NCBI RefSeq assembly: GCF_014651515.1
Contig: NZ_BMXA01000006.1
Location: forward strand, 124,001 to 188,000
DNA from: Arenicella chitinivorans
GTDB taxonomy: Bacteria > Pseudomonadota > Gammaproteobacteria > Arenicellales > Arenicellaceae
Direction: 5' to 3'
DNA length: 64,000 bases
A model generated the notes under the pieces. The model saw nothing but the letters and a program-made list of their open reading frames with translations. It ran no database searches and had not been told where the DNA came from. Shown piece by piece: positions 35,501 to 45,009 of the stretch (the stretch's first letter is position 1; each line of letters opens with the position of its first letter). A program made the translations under genes and the position numbers.

Positions 35501-38500
35501 TAGTCGACGCGTCATCGTCGACTTCATAACAATCCGTCATTTGAGACTCAGGCACATATTCGTCTGTGCTAGTTGACTCAACGATTGGTTGCGCATTCAG
35601 CACCGAGTCGAAGGCGCTAAAGTAATTACCAAGAATTGTATCGACACTACCAATACCTCGACGCAAATCATCGGCCAAGGCATCAGCCGCCCCGAGCTCA
35701 GGTATCTGTTCGGCGGGAACAAACGGTTCCTCGTAACCTTTGATCACCGCGATATTTTTGCCGCGCGCACCAATAGAAGCGTGTTGGGTTAACTGGCCCG
35801 CCGATTTCGTTTCCTCGTAAACGCCTTTGAAGAAGTAAAAAGTTTCGTCTACCTTACCGTCAGCCGATCGTTTTTGGTAATAGCGGTCATGCGTGGGACC
35901 GTAAGCAAACGTCGCATAGTTGCCATTCTCCTCAGTGATCCTGGATGGTTTACTAAAAGTGGTGTATTCGAACGTGGCACCATCACCCGTGCGCATTCTG
36001 CCAATCGCATCGTATGTGTAGGCGCGTTCTCCGGCTGCAACAACGGCATGCACTTTATTTGGGTGATAGGCATAGTCACCAACACCTGTTTTACTCTTGA
36101 TGTTACCGAGCGCATCATAGGTGAACTCCTGCGTTACTTTATTATCCTCATTTTCACCAAAAAAAGTGTATTGCGCAGTTTTCAAACGGTTTAAGTCGTC
36201 ATATTGATAGGCCTCGGTTGTGCTCAGCGCATAGTGCCCTTTGGAAACAAGGTTTCCGGCCAGATCGTAGTAATAAGCCTCGTTTTGATAGTTGTGTTCC
36301 TGGTGGTCAGCTTTGGTGCGAATCGAATGCAAAGACCCCCTAACTGGGTCATACTCTCGGTGGTTAACCACGCCATTACCATATCGCTCGCGCACCACAC
36401 GGTTAATTTCATCTGACTTCTCAATTTTCCAGAACGAGATATCTCGTTCTACCTCATGGAACTGATAAACTCGACTCGCCTTGACGAAAACCTCAAAGGC
36501 TTTTAAGGATACTTCGTTACCGGCTTGATTCAGGTCAGACACCTGTCTTACATATTTCTCGACATGATTGTCATAAAATGTTTTGGCGTCTGAGTAGAGA
36601 TTCTTTGCTATCTGAGCTTGCTTTTCAAAGACACGAATATTGTTACTGATTGTTGATTCATTGGCGTTACTCCGTTCACGGAGTACGCGCATGAGCCCCA
36701 ATATATGATCAACCAGTTGACGCTCGCGTTTTCGATGGAACTTATCATTCGGAATGTCGGGATATCCGGAAAATAAATCCGGCACACATACTCCGGGGAG
36801 ATAACGTTCGATCGACTTTGCTGCTTCGGACCTCTCAATACGCTTCTCAGGTTCCGGAGCACGCATTTCTATTTCATACCCAATAATAACTTCGGCACGT
36901 CGCTCATGGTCATATTCGTAAATAGGAACTTGCACCGCGACTTCCGGTGCATCTGGGTCAACGATGTCCGTCGTTACGTCATACGCTGGGACATGGAACG
37001 TATAATTTCTTGAAGCTGTGCAATTAGCAGACGAATTGATAGCTAAAGAGCCACCACTGAATTCGCTAAACAGTGATGTGACGACATTGTTTCGTGCTTC
37101 TTCTTCAGTCTGCGAGGTAATTTGTAATAACTTCGATTTTAGGTGCTCGACAGCATACCTGTCATCGTAGACCTGAGGGGTAAAATGCTCTATGCGTCGA
37201 GCAGCGACAATCGCTTTATCTTCAGCTTCTTCCGCTTTTCGGATATAGCCTTTGTACCTACTTAGATTCGGCTTTAAATCGTCATTGTTTACTTTGATTG
37301 CGCGTTGGTAAATCGCCTCAGCGACCTCGTCACGAAGTGTTTCCCCGCGCTCAAGCAAACCGAAATAATGGTCTCGAGTGTTTAATCCTGCATTTTTGAC
37401 TTCCGACAGATACCCAAATTCATCATACTCGTACCGCACCGACAAGTTATTGGGGTAATACACGGTGTAAGGCAGCTGACTCTCACCCAAGTAATCAGTC
37501 TTCAGCGTTCGCGTACCACCAGAGTTAGGCAGCGTTACGGTGTTTTCAACCGCCCTAGACCGGTAGTCATAGGTAGACGTAGACACATACCCGGTTGTAT
37601 CAGAAACGCGTTTGACTAATGATGATGCCGCCTCTGGATTTAAGTACACGAGCTCGTTAATTTTGGCGATTTCTTCTTGAGCAACCTCTCGCTCGGTAAG
37701 CTCCGTAAGATAAGTTTGATAAGCAATCTTGGCTTCAGAGAGATCGTAGTATTCCCAAGTTGCGGTCACCGAAGGTACACTTTGGCCTTGAGCGTTTACT
37801 CCCGAGTCAATCCGTTGTTCAAGCCTTCCGTATTCGTCATAAATAAAAACTTGTTTATTTCCGAGGGCATCGGTTTTTGATGTGATTTCCCCAAATGCAT
37901 TATGCGAAAAGGTGGTTACCCCATGATTAGGGTCGGTGACCGTTTGTTTACGCCCAAATTCATCATACGTAATGATAGTTCTGGTTTCTTCAAGTTGGGC
38001 ATTTACGGTGCCCGTCAGCTGACCTAGCGCGTTATAGAAGTATTCAGTCTCGTTTTCGTAGGCATCAATAATCTTACTCGGTAAGCCGAAGTGTGTATTT
38101 ATGGTTGTGGTTGCATTGCCATTTGGATCATATTCTGTGACTGAACGACCATCATATACCCAAGCTTTTACAACTCCACCAGGCTCCTCCGTGTAGGCTA
38201 ATCGACCAAACGTGTCATAACCGAATGTAACCTTCTGAACTTCCGTGTCAGATCCCGGAATATACGGTACAGTTCGACTTGAGACCTTGCCGTTGAGGTA
38301 GTATTCCGTATCGATATAGAGAATATTTTCTGCACTTGCGGTTGCTCTGCGCACCTCTCTGCCGAGTTTATCGTAGTAGACGACTTCCGCTGCTGATCCT
38401 TTTTCTTCATTACTAAACTGAGCAGTCAGATAGGCCGCCCCTTCTGGACACCCTTGGACACTCCCATTCGCCGAAAGTCCATTGCAAAACTTGATATCGA

Positions 38501-41500
38501 ACGGTCTGATAACACCGCTGCTAGCGGTTTCACGTGCTTTACGACCAAAACCGTCGTATTCATATTCGACAAATGAGCTGTCGTTGGCGCGAATTAAGCT
38601 TGGTTCATCAGTGACCCCTGTGTATTCGAGCTCGGTTATTTCATCAGCAATATTTTGAGTGCCAATTCGGAAGCGCCCTTTCAAATCATAAATACTACTC
38701 TCAACTCTCGGACCGAGCGTCGAGTTAACGCCAATGGCAGTCTCGAGAAGATTTCCAAATGGGCCAAATGTGTAACGTGTTGTTAAGTTGGCAACAGACT
38801 CAAAATGTAGCAACCCACGCGAATCAAACTCGCGTCCTGTCACAACCGACATTACCTCGTCTGGTTTAATCGAATTCCAGCTTTCTACTTTATTTTCTGT
38901 TTGCTGTGTCAGTAGCCAAAAATTCTCATTTGGTGTTATCTCATGCGTGGTAAGAGTATGGTGTTCAACGCCATTCTCGAATAGAGTTTGATGTTCTTTA
39001 CGAGGATAAAAATAACTCGGAAGGGGGTCCAAGTAGTCTGTTTCAATCGTGTTTAGCTGGTCGCCATCTTCCTTGTAATTTTTTGTCGTCGTTCTCTGCA
39101 AATAGGAGTGCTTTACAAGATCGCTCGTGGCGGAGTCTATTTTTATATCATATTGGTAATCTGTTCGGCTTATGGTGTCGCCCCAAAGCTGAGATAGCTG
39201 AGAGGCCTCTGCTCTACCTGTGTGTGGAAAGGTTTGGGCGAACTCAGTAAGAGACACACGTTCCGCAATCCAATCTGTCGATTCAGCTGTTTTGAAGCCA
39301 ACACCCTGGCCCCGAAGCAAATCAAAGGCATACCCTGAATATGCGTAAACTACGTCGCTCAGAAGGCTCTCGCCACTAACAGAGTCAAGCCCCTCGGCTA
39401 GAAAGGATCGATAACCGCTGACCACCACTGCTGGACCATTAGTGCTTTGCAGTGGGTAGGTCGCACGCTCTTCTGTAGGGTAAACCGAGAAAGGCTTAAA
39501 ACCTTTCTCATACGCTATTTCAGAGCGTTTAGTGCCATCGAAAATTTTATTAATGGTACCGCCTATCGAAAATAGACCAAAATAAACATCGCTACCAGTA
39601 ACTTGGCTTTGTGTCGATCTAACCAAGTCTTGCTCAAGGTCTCCATCTGCATCAGCGAGTACATACTCCGTCACCAGCTTGCCATTTTCTAATCTTTGCA
39701 TTAGAGCTGGAATGGAAGAGTCTGGGGAACGTAGTTTAAAACCGGTTTTACTCCCTAACCAGACTGCTTGATTATTAGTAAGCGCTGATCCACCCTCAAC
39801 TGATTGTATAAAGTCAGTGTATCCATCAGCATTAATATCAAGCAGGTGCGCGACCAAGCCGTGCCCTTGCAAGAACATGGTGCCAGGTAGATGGTAATCA
39901 ATTCGTTCGTCTAATCTCCAGCCGACACCGGTATTCAGCCAGGTGCTACCCAGTGCAGGCGCGTCATTTGGCAAATAGGAAAGCGCAAGATCTTGATAAT
40001 TATCATTATTTAGATCAACCAAGAGAGCTTGGATATCGCCGTTAGTGTGGCGCAGTGAAATCGGCAATTGATAGGTCTGACTTTCCTGCCATATAGAACC
40101 CGAATTTAGGTAAACCAGATCACCCTGACCGACTTGTGTACTGTAATTGATCCAATCTAGTAATCCATCGCCGTTTAAATCTATGAATTGACCGTTGGAG
40201 ATACGGTCGCCCTCATTATCTGAGGAGAACGTAAATGGAAACGAAAAATCAGTAGTTGAAGCGTAGCCGTTCGGGTTGGCTAACCATGCCCCCTTAGGGC
40301 GCCCATCGCTTCCGTCGGAAAGAATATCCAACAAGCCATCGCGGTTGAGATCAATGAGTACGGCTGTTTGATAGGTATTACCTCCAACCTTTGTAAACAA
40401 CGATCTAGGCATATCAAAGCCCGAAGACTTTACCCAATTTTCACCTGTATTCAGCCATAGCTCGTTGACTGGCGATGACCCGATACTCAGCGACAATAAA
40501 AAGTCCGGTAGCCCATCACTGTTAATGTCGACGACTTTTGCAACAGATCGATTTGTGAAATCAACCAACGGAATCGGTGGTACAAACGTTTCACTCCGCT
40601 TCCAGCCAACATCGCTACGCAGCCAAACCACCTTCTGCTCAACACCTGTTGAAAACTTAACTGATTTCACCCAGTCAAGCCGCCCATCACCGTCAACATC
40701 GATCAAAGTACCTGTTTTGACTCCGTTTGAGTCATCAGATGGTACGGGCACTTCGAGCGCTACAGCTTGCCCTTCGCCTGCATCTGTTTCTTCGGAACCG
40801 CTCTCTCCACCGTTTTCTGCTGCAGCGACCACATTTTGGTCTTCCGCTAAAACGCTTTCGCCTTCTTTCACCCGAGCAAGCAACTCACTGACATTTCGAA
40901 TCCACTGATCCTCTAATACCGGCAACCGATAGGCATCGGTAGACTGCCAGACACCAGCGTCAGAAACCATACTGCTCGTTTCAGTTGATGGTTCACTTTG
41001 TGACCATATTTGAGACTCATTTAGCCAGTCTATCGAGGACTGACCCGTCAATGTGGCAAACTCACCTAAGGTTTCCAACATCCCTTCTGCTGAATATCTG
41101 GAAATCTCAAATAGCAAAGATAGTTGCGGTTGCGTTGTCCAGACACCGTCTATCAACTTTTGAGTTTCAGTTTGAACCACGCCCTGGGTATCACTGATGC
41201 CCCTGAGCCATTCCACTACTCCATCGCCATCAATGTCATGTAGATGAGCCGTGTGATTTCCGTCACTGTCTTGTAAAGCAGGTAAACTCGGAAAGGTGTC
41301 CACCTCCCAACCTGAGGGGCCTTGAACCAAAGTTCGATGAGAAGACTGATTGTCATCATCGACTACCGAGACAACCCAATCCAATAAGGTATCTCCGTTA
41401 AGATCAATAAACTCACCAAATTTAAAATCATCTATATTGGTGATCTCTAAATCCGTGTCGACGGCCCAAGCGCCAGCTGCATATCGCCAGACTCTGAGCG

Positions 41501-44500
41501 ATTTGACCCCATCACTTTCATGGTATTCAACCCACTCATCAATCCCATCTGAATCAACATCGACGACAATGCCTGCTGCTTCTGAATCGGTTGCCAATGA
41601 GAATGGAATTGTTTGTCCAGTTTGTTGCGTCCATCCACTGGGTTGGTATGTCCAAAATTCTTGGTTTTCGGCAATGCTTGCACTCGATATCCAGTTCAAT
41701 TCGCCTTCAGGTGCTCGGAATAAATACCCGCCAACCCGATAGCCTGTTTCATCCACATACACCATGTGAAATAGTGCACGACTCTCTGTAGAAGAAACCC
41801 ACCCGCTTTGAGTGTTATTGTATGCGGATTCTATCACCTCGCCATTTGGTAGAATCGCTCTCCCTACCCAGTCTAAGAAGCCATCATTATTAGTATCAAT
41901 AAAACTTCCAAGTGGGATACCCCCAGCCAGCGAGATTAACGCTGGCAACGTGTATTCCTCTGAATACTGCCAACCAGCCTGCGTATTTATCCATGTACCG
42001 CGGAACTCACTCCCGTCTTCACGACGATATGCGATGACCCAGTCTTGAAAACCATCACCATTAACGTCAACTAGCTGGCCCGCTTGGGCTAACTCTTTGC
42101 CCAATAATGTTTCTTCATTGGATAAACTCAACGCGCTCCCGCTCTGACCATCACCGGTTCCACCCCCAAGGCTGCCAGTGTCGATGGTTAAACCTTCGTT
42201 CCCGGCTCGCACCTTGTCGTAGCTTAATAGATAGTCAGGCACAACGTCCGACGATGGACTTTCGTTCCAGCCGATTACCTCCTCGGTCCATTTGAACTTT
42301 ATTGGTGTGTAACAAGCATCAAAAGCACCACACTCAATAAGCGATATTAGACGAGTGTCTCCTAGTAGTGAATTTGCGGCACCAGAACTCCGCTGCGATA
42401 TGACTGCGCCTTCTCCATGAAGTAAGCCATCTAGAATGCTTTGGTAGTTGACGAGCGTATCCTCTTGACCTCGATCTTGGATGATCCTCAAGTTATTGAG
42501 CACACCAATTAAATTGGTTTGACCATCGGTTACGCCTTCCACGTCGACGATGTCCTGCCCAGACATCAGATCGGTGATCGATGCTTCAATCTCCGCTATA
42601 TAGTCCTGGGTATAGCTCTCAGAGCTCTGACCGGAGTTAAGTAAACCAAGCACAAAAGTAGACTCTCGCAGTTGTAACTCCTCATCAGTTACATACTCAC
42701 CAGCCAGCAACTCAGAATCGATTTCAAAATACTGTAATTTTTCGTCTATTTTTGCGACAAGGTCTTCGATTTGCCGAATCGAGTCTTTCCGCAGCTGAGC
42801 AGCAAACTTGCGATACATGCCCGTGACCTGCCCAGCAACAAGTAAGTGATATGCATGGTTACTTTTCGATCGTTCTACTAGAGATGGAATGACCTGTCCG
42901 TCGTCATTGACTCCTGGGCTTAATGTGAGTGACTCGAGGTCAGTATATAGTCCAAAGTATGTGCTTGCGGCTTCTCCATAATGGACAAATGCATTAAATG
43001 CCTCTTCGACTTTTGATGTCTCTTTGTAGCAAGGCGTGTATTGACTTGGATAGCTACCATCTTGAAGCTCCGCAAGCTGAACAAATGCGAGACAGTCATC
43101 CGCTGCCTTTGTGGCGGCCTGATACTTCAACTTCAAATCATTTTTAAAGTTCTCCATCATTTGTGTTTTATATGGAGAATCTTGCGGAACCAGTAAAATA
43201 CGATCCGCTTTCTTTAATTGTTTCGCGATGTAGTCATCGAGCCTTTGCACAACCCTTTGCTTTGCCGATTCAAGCACGGTCCTTTGAGCTTCTAATTCAC
43301 CTATCCTCGACTCACGATTTGCTTGAACCTCTGACTCCAATTGGCTAACAGTGGATTCTAAGTTACTTACATACGCTAGTTGTTCCTCATTCGACAGGCT
43401 TGAGTATTCAAGCATGGTCTGTTCAGCCAACTCATCAAACCCCGATGCAAGACTGTTTAGGTCATTCAGCAGAGTTTGATAAAAACCTGATGATCTGTCG
43501 TCGGATTGACTCACATAACTCTGAAGAAGCTCAGAGAGAAGAACATGATCTGGGAGAGTATCAGCGGTTCCAATAAGGGTTTCAACATAGTCATATCGAT
43601 CTAGTCTAGCAACCCTGCTTGAACTAGCTTCATATCGACTATCAAGAGTTAATTGATATGGTGTGGGGGTATTGTTTTGCTCGGTAGTTAACGAGTCGCA
43701 GGCATCATTTGGAACAGTAGAACTAACTGACTCTTCTTCATCACCATATGACATCAAGTAACGTCTAAATGATTGATCGGCGCCATCTCCTCCATACCTT
43801 GAACTCGGCACGTGTTTGAAAACGGCGATTTCCTTTAGCTTGACAGCCGTCTGAACGAGCGAACCAGCGACACAAGAGTAATATGGGTCGCTTCGACCGT
43901 CATACTTCAGCTCAATACTGTTGTAGGGTGATAACCCTTGGCTTTCATTACCTGTATATCGGATGTATTTTGGGTAAAACTGACCGGATTCATTATCTTC
44001 GAAATATTCAAAGGCGATATAGTTTCCAAGGTGATCTTCCACCTTGGAAAGAGCCCAGAAATGCACAACATCTTTCCCCTGCAACTCAACTCTGGAGTCT
44101 GTAGTACTACCGTAATAGAAAGTGCGACCGTCTGGATTTTTTACTGTGAAGTAAGACGGACCAGTAATATTGGCACCGTGGATGATGATCTTCTGATTTG
44201 TCCCAAGTTCAGTTCGGTATTCAGAAAGGTCTGCACCGTGCGAACCAGCAACGAGTATGAGGCGGTTTCCATTCAAGCAGTACTGGTCACCTGAGTGAAA
44301 ACCGATGCCAGAATTGACCCCGTCCAACCTTGAGGAGGCTACACATCGCGTAATTGACCCCATCCCAGTCAGCGACCACCCCTTGCCTAACACACCGTCA
44401 GGAGATTGGTTGTTGTACTCCAAGGCAATGTTTGGCTTTACTCCATTGGTGCCGATTGGGGCAACGATAGGTACTCGATAGCTTACAGTACCAGTCGGCA

Positions 44501-44651
44501 AAACTTCTACCGATGACTTCGTATTCCCCGGAACTTGATAATACTGATCACTAGCAAATACTAATTCAGAGTCACCAAACACTAGAAATAAAAGTGCCCA
44601 AAAAAGAGCGATTGAACGGATATTCAATGGAGTTCTCCCAAGTCGTGGCAT
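32556..44651 (-). CDS. giant SpvB/FG-GAP/Rhs-repeat polymorphic toxin-like protein
   Basis: 4031 residues. N-terminal signal-like helix (SIALFWALLFLVFG); a TTG at 44627 with GGGAG before it is an alternative start. Residues of about 35-330 match the SpvB/TcaC N-terminal domain (GTVSYRVPIVAPIGTNG, LEYNNQSPDGVLGKGWSL). A long helical insertion follows (about 390-790), then the SpvB end (DTRLISLIECGAFDAC). About 860-1670 hold a dozen FG-GAP/VCBS-type loops such as DVNGDGFQDW. YD/Rhs repeats run from about 1950, split by a second helical insertion (about 2425-2740), to the Rhs core near 3150-3195 (GRFLSADPF, NRYSYVYNNPLKYVDPSGY). The variable C-terminus ends in a JAMM-like HTHP (3974-3977). Likely a Tc/Rhs encapsulating toxin; function inferred. 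Confidence 0.88.
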   Translation of the reverse strand: MPRLGRTPLNIRSIALFWALLFLVFGDSELVFASDQYYQVPGNTKSSVEVLPTGTVSYRVPIVAPIGTNGVKPNIALEYNNQSPDGVLGKGWSLTGMGSITRCVASSRLDGVNSGIGFHSGDQYCLNGNRLILVAGSHGADLSEYRTELGTNQKIIIHGANITGPSYFTVKNPDGRTFYYGSTTDSRVELQGKDVVHFWALSKVEDHLGNYIAFEYFEDNESGQFYPKYIRYTGNESQGLSPYNSIELKYDGRSDPYYSCVAGSLVQTAVKLKEIAVFKHVPSSRYGGDGADQSFRRYLMSYGDEEESVSSTVPNDACDSLTTEQNNTPTPYQLTLDSRYEASSSRVARLDRYDYVETLIGTADTLPDHVLLSELLQSYVSQSDDRSSGFYQTLLNDLNSLASGFDELAEQTMLEYSSLSNEEQLAYVSNLESTVSQLESEVQANRESRIGELEAQRTVLESAKQRVVQRLDDYIAKQLKKADRILLVPQDSPYKTQMMENFKNDLKLKYQAATKAADDCLAFVQLAELQDGSYPSQYTPCYKETSKVEEAFNAFVHYGEAASTYFGLYTDLESLTLSPGVNDDGQVIPSLVERSKSNHAYHLLVAGQVTGMYRKFAAQLRKDSIRQIEDLVAKIDEKLQYFEIDSELLAGEYVTDEELQLRESTFVLGLLNSGQSSESYTQDYIAEIEASITDLMSGQDIVDVEGVTDGQTNLIGVLNNLRIIQDRGQEDTLVNYQSILDGLLHGEGAVISQRSSGAANSLLGDTRLISLIECGAFDACYTPIKFKWTEEVIGWNESPSSDVVPDYLLSYDKVRAGNEGLTIDTGSLGGGTGDGQSGSALSLSNEETLLGKELAQAGQLVDVNGDGFQDWVIAYRREDGSEFRGTWINTQAGWQYSEEYTLPALISLAGGIPLGSFIDTNNDGFLDWVGRAILPNGEVIESAYNNTQSGWVSSTESRALFHMVYVDETGYRVGGYLFRAPEGELNWISSASIAENQEFWTYQPSGWTQQTGQTIPFSLATDSEAAGIVVDVDSDGIDEWVEYHESDGVKSLRVWRYAAGAWAVDTDLEITNIDDFKFGEFIDLNGDTLLDWVVSVVDDDNQSSHRTLVQGPSGWEVDTFPSLPALQDSDGNHTAHLHDIDGDGVVEWLRGISDTQGVVQTETQKLIDGVWTTQPQLSLLFEISRYSAEGMLETLGEFATLTGQSSIDWLNESQIWSQSEPSTETSSMVSDAGVWQSTDAYRLPVLEDQWIRNVSELLARVKEGESVLAEDQNVVAAAENGGESGSEETDAGEGQAVALEVPVPSDDSNGVKTGTLIDVDGDGRLDWVKSVKFSTGVEQKVVWLRSDVGWKRSETFVPPIPLVDFTNRSVAKVVDINSDGLPDFLLSLSIGSSPVNELWLNTGENWVKSSGFDMPRSLFTKVGGNTYQTAVLIDLNRDGLLDILSDGSDGRPKGAWLANPNGYASTTDFSFPFTFSSDNEGDRISNGQFIDLNGDGLLDWINYSTQVGQGDLVYLNSGSIWQESQTYQLPISLRHTNGDIQALLVDLNNDNYQDLALSYLPNDAPALGSTWLNTGVGWRLDERIDYHLPGTMFLQGHGLVAHLLDINADGYTDFIQSVEGGSALTNNQAVWLGSKTGFKLRSPDSSIPALMQRLENGKLVTEYVLADADGDLEQDLVRSTQSQVTGSDVYFGLFSIGGTINKIFDGTKRSEIAYEKGFKPFSVYPTEERATYPLQSTNGPAVVVSGYRSFLAEGLDSVSGESLLSDVVYAYSGYAFDLLRGQGVGFKTAESTDWIAERVSLTEFAQTFPHTGRAEASQLSQLWGDTISRTDYQYDIKIDSATSDLVKHSYLQRTTTKNYKEDGDQLNTIETDYLDPLPSYFYPRKEHQTLFENGVEHHTLTTHEITPNENFWLLTQQTENKVESWNSIKPDEVMSVVTGREFDSRGLLHFESVANLTTRYTFGPFGNLLETAIGVNSTLGPRVESSIYDLKGRFRIGTQNIADEITELEYTGVTDEPSLIRANDSSFVEYEYDGFGRKARETASSGVIRPFDIKFCNGLSANGSVQGCPEGAAYLTAQFSNEEKGSAAEVVYYDKLGREVRRATASAENILYIDTEYYLNGKVSSRTVPYIPGSDTEVQKVTFGYDTFGRLAYTEEPGGVVKAWVYDGRSVTEYDPNGNATTTINTHFGLPSKIIDAYENETEYFYNALGQLTGTVNAQLEETRTIITYDEFGRKQTVTDPNHGVTTFSHNAFGEITSKTDALGNKQVFIYDEYGRLEQRIDSGVNAQGQSVPSVTATWEYYDLSEAKIAYQTYLTELTEREVAQEEIAKINELVYLNPEAASSLVKRVSDTTGYVSTSTYDYRSRAVENTVTLPNSGGTRTLKTDYLGESQLPYTVYYPNNLSVRYEYDEFGYLSEVKNAGLNTRDHYFGLLERGETLRDEVAEAIYQRAIKVNNDDLKPNLSRYKGYIRKAEEAEDKAIVAARRIEHFTPQVYDDRYAVEHLKSKLLQITSQTEEEARNNVVTSLFSEFSGGSLAINSSANCTASRNYTFHVPAYDVTTDIVDPDAPEVAVQVPIYEYDHERRAEVIIGYEIEMRAPEPEKRIERSEAAKSIERYLPGVCVPDLFSGYPDIPNDKFHRKRERQLVDHILGLMRVLRERSNANESTISNNIRVFEKQAQIAKNLYSDAKTFYDNHVEKYVRQVSDLNQAGNEVSLKAFEVFVKASRVYQFHEVERDISFWKIEKSDEINRVVRERYGNGVVNHREYDPVRGSLHSIRTKADHQEHNYQNEAYYYDLAGNLVSKGHYALSTTEAYQYDDLNRLKTAQYTFFGENEDNKVTQEFTYDALGNIKSKTGVGDYAYHPNKVHAVVAAGERAYTYDAIGRMRTGDGATFEYTTFSKPSRITEENGNYATFAYGPTHDRYYQKRSADGKVDETFYFFKGVYEETKSAGQLTQHASIGARGKNIAVIKGYEEPFVPAEQIPELGAADALADDLRRGIGSVDTILGNYFSAFDSVLNAQPIVESTSTDEYVPESQMTDCYEVDDDASTTNGSEDPKRLHCLTPIQYEQVQEVAASSLINIQYYHYDALDSVKLVTDADGEIAAVNYFDAFGNPIIRPENEEGETAEGDMGLGGHEAIVGMDLVHMNGRIYDPVIGRFLSADPFVPAILNPQSLNRYSYVYNNPLKYVDPSGYKPVTASQHERNEYIFVSLAYFELEVVLPSSQHLYDLLALSRHNPRLFEEHITAWGSSPEKWNNARGYAISAYDTNQTVQAIRAAERDAKYLQVVQVVITAIVYYYGGDGTAAGEAFMSQWYAAPVLSTAAQVAITGEIDIESAALSFATAYVGSKGFGDYLDGVSKSTHINRTVLEAATSGVIRGYASHLSGGEFEHGFAAGVASVALDRSIPNGGSGIVRIIRSGVIEGLVTEISNGRGSDGEKLDFWNGFQLGALRALATEVGILAYGRDGQTVCRSGTRINCDLSVVGDALNLIIEGEDGLIVLNTLVQAGFSIYRFNQNFVVLRTRIDLTHHVEDNNGRFYAENEGQELSEIESARNTFADEAITEARDTYGSIIDMSDEAFGELLDDLVLIHVSSGLASIQDLTGEGLVGAFYQLGLMDGSLGAVLGLPDVLGHEFAARAFMHIGTKSWQVKGDSDPTKNYRLEYTSIGEFEVKDESGKKVADFTTDHNGNIVGVSLETWGEGEFDAGVFPEDITRLASNFPTSPWKFVDGGPQAPYAFESVQLATGERVWMSSNPALIEQESINAAVAGEALYDFITYEIPGMSHLDGKITEIRDGLVLEASKLQGEEGIIVTLKKYALDRGTAHLTIAEFLLPDTVGEVGLSMSGLKVGQLFERAAVRAGAVSATRVGGFTIRTPIPNGDPGAIYRGFAGLNSRQKVLLDELSNVGDSIIVSKRSVSQKDIAALTAQTGQEFAVFTVGGRRMVVRGNSSGFDGIIDEAWASTRASEGWRFSAHTHPIPDGVNPSTVLRSSVGDRGILELFPNNQSAILNSEGGRVLFTPTADSLSGWLPD

Positions 44652-45009
44652 GGACTCATGTTTCAGACCCCATACCTACGATATTTAACCTTAGTGTGAA
44701 ACGCATCCCTGCCTAAATGTGACGGTAATGAACGCAGTCGATCTTCTGTATCGCGAGGTGAATACCTGATCGAGCCTGAAATATATCAATTACAAATACT
44801 CAATTCAAACCATCCGACTTGCAGAATGGCGTTAAAGTCAAATATACTTGCGCTGGTTAGTTGTAGATCGAAATTATTTCGTACTACTAGAATTGAATCT
44901 GCCTAGATTCTTGGACTAGGGAAGAGTAGATACATCTATCCCATCACGGACTGTTTCCCCATAGTTAAACACCCTCAAATTAGTTAAACACTGTTATTAG
45001 GTATTAATA
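44652..45009. other. divergent promoter region of the giant gene and the tail-collar gene
   Basis: About 358 A+T-rich bp between oppositely oriented genes. TAGTTAAACAC occurs twice in direct order at 44962-44972 and 44981-44991, 19 bp apart and just before the tail-collar start; it could be an operator. No gene was seen. Confidence 0.4.

Noticed and set aside
36430..37390. Possible intein or mobile insertion in the giant gene
   Set aside because: The inserted segment is helical and charged, without the Cys/Ser start, His-Asn end or homing endonuclease motifs of inteins.
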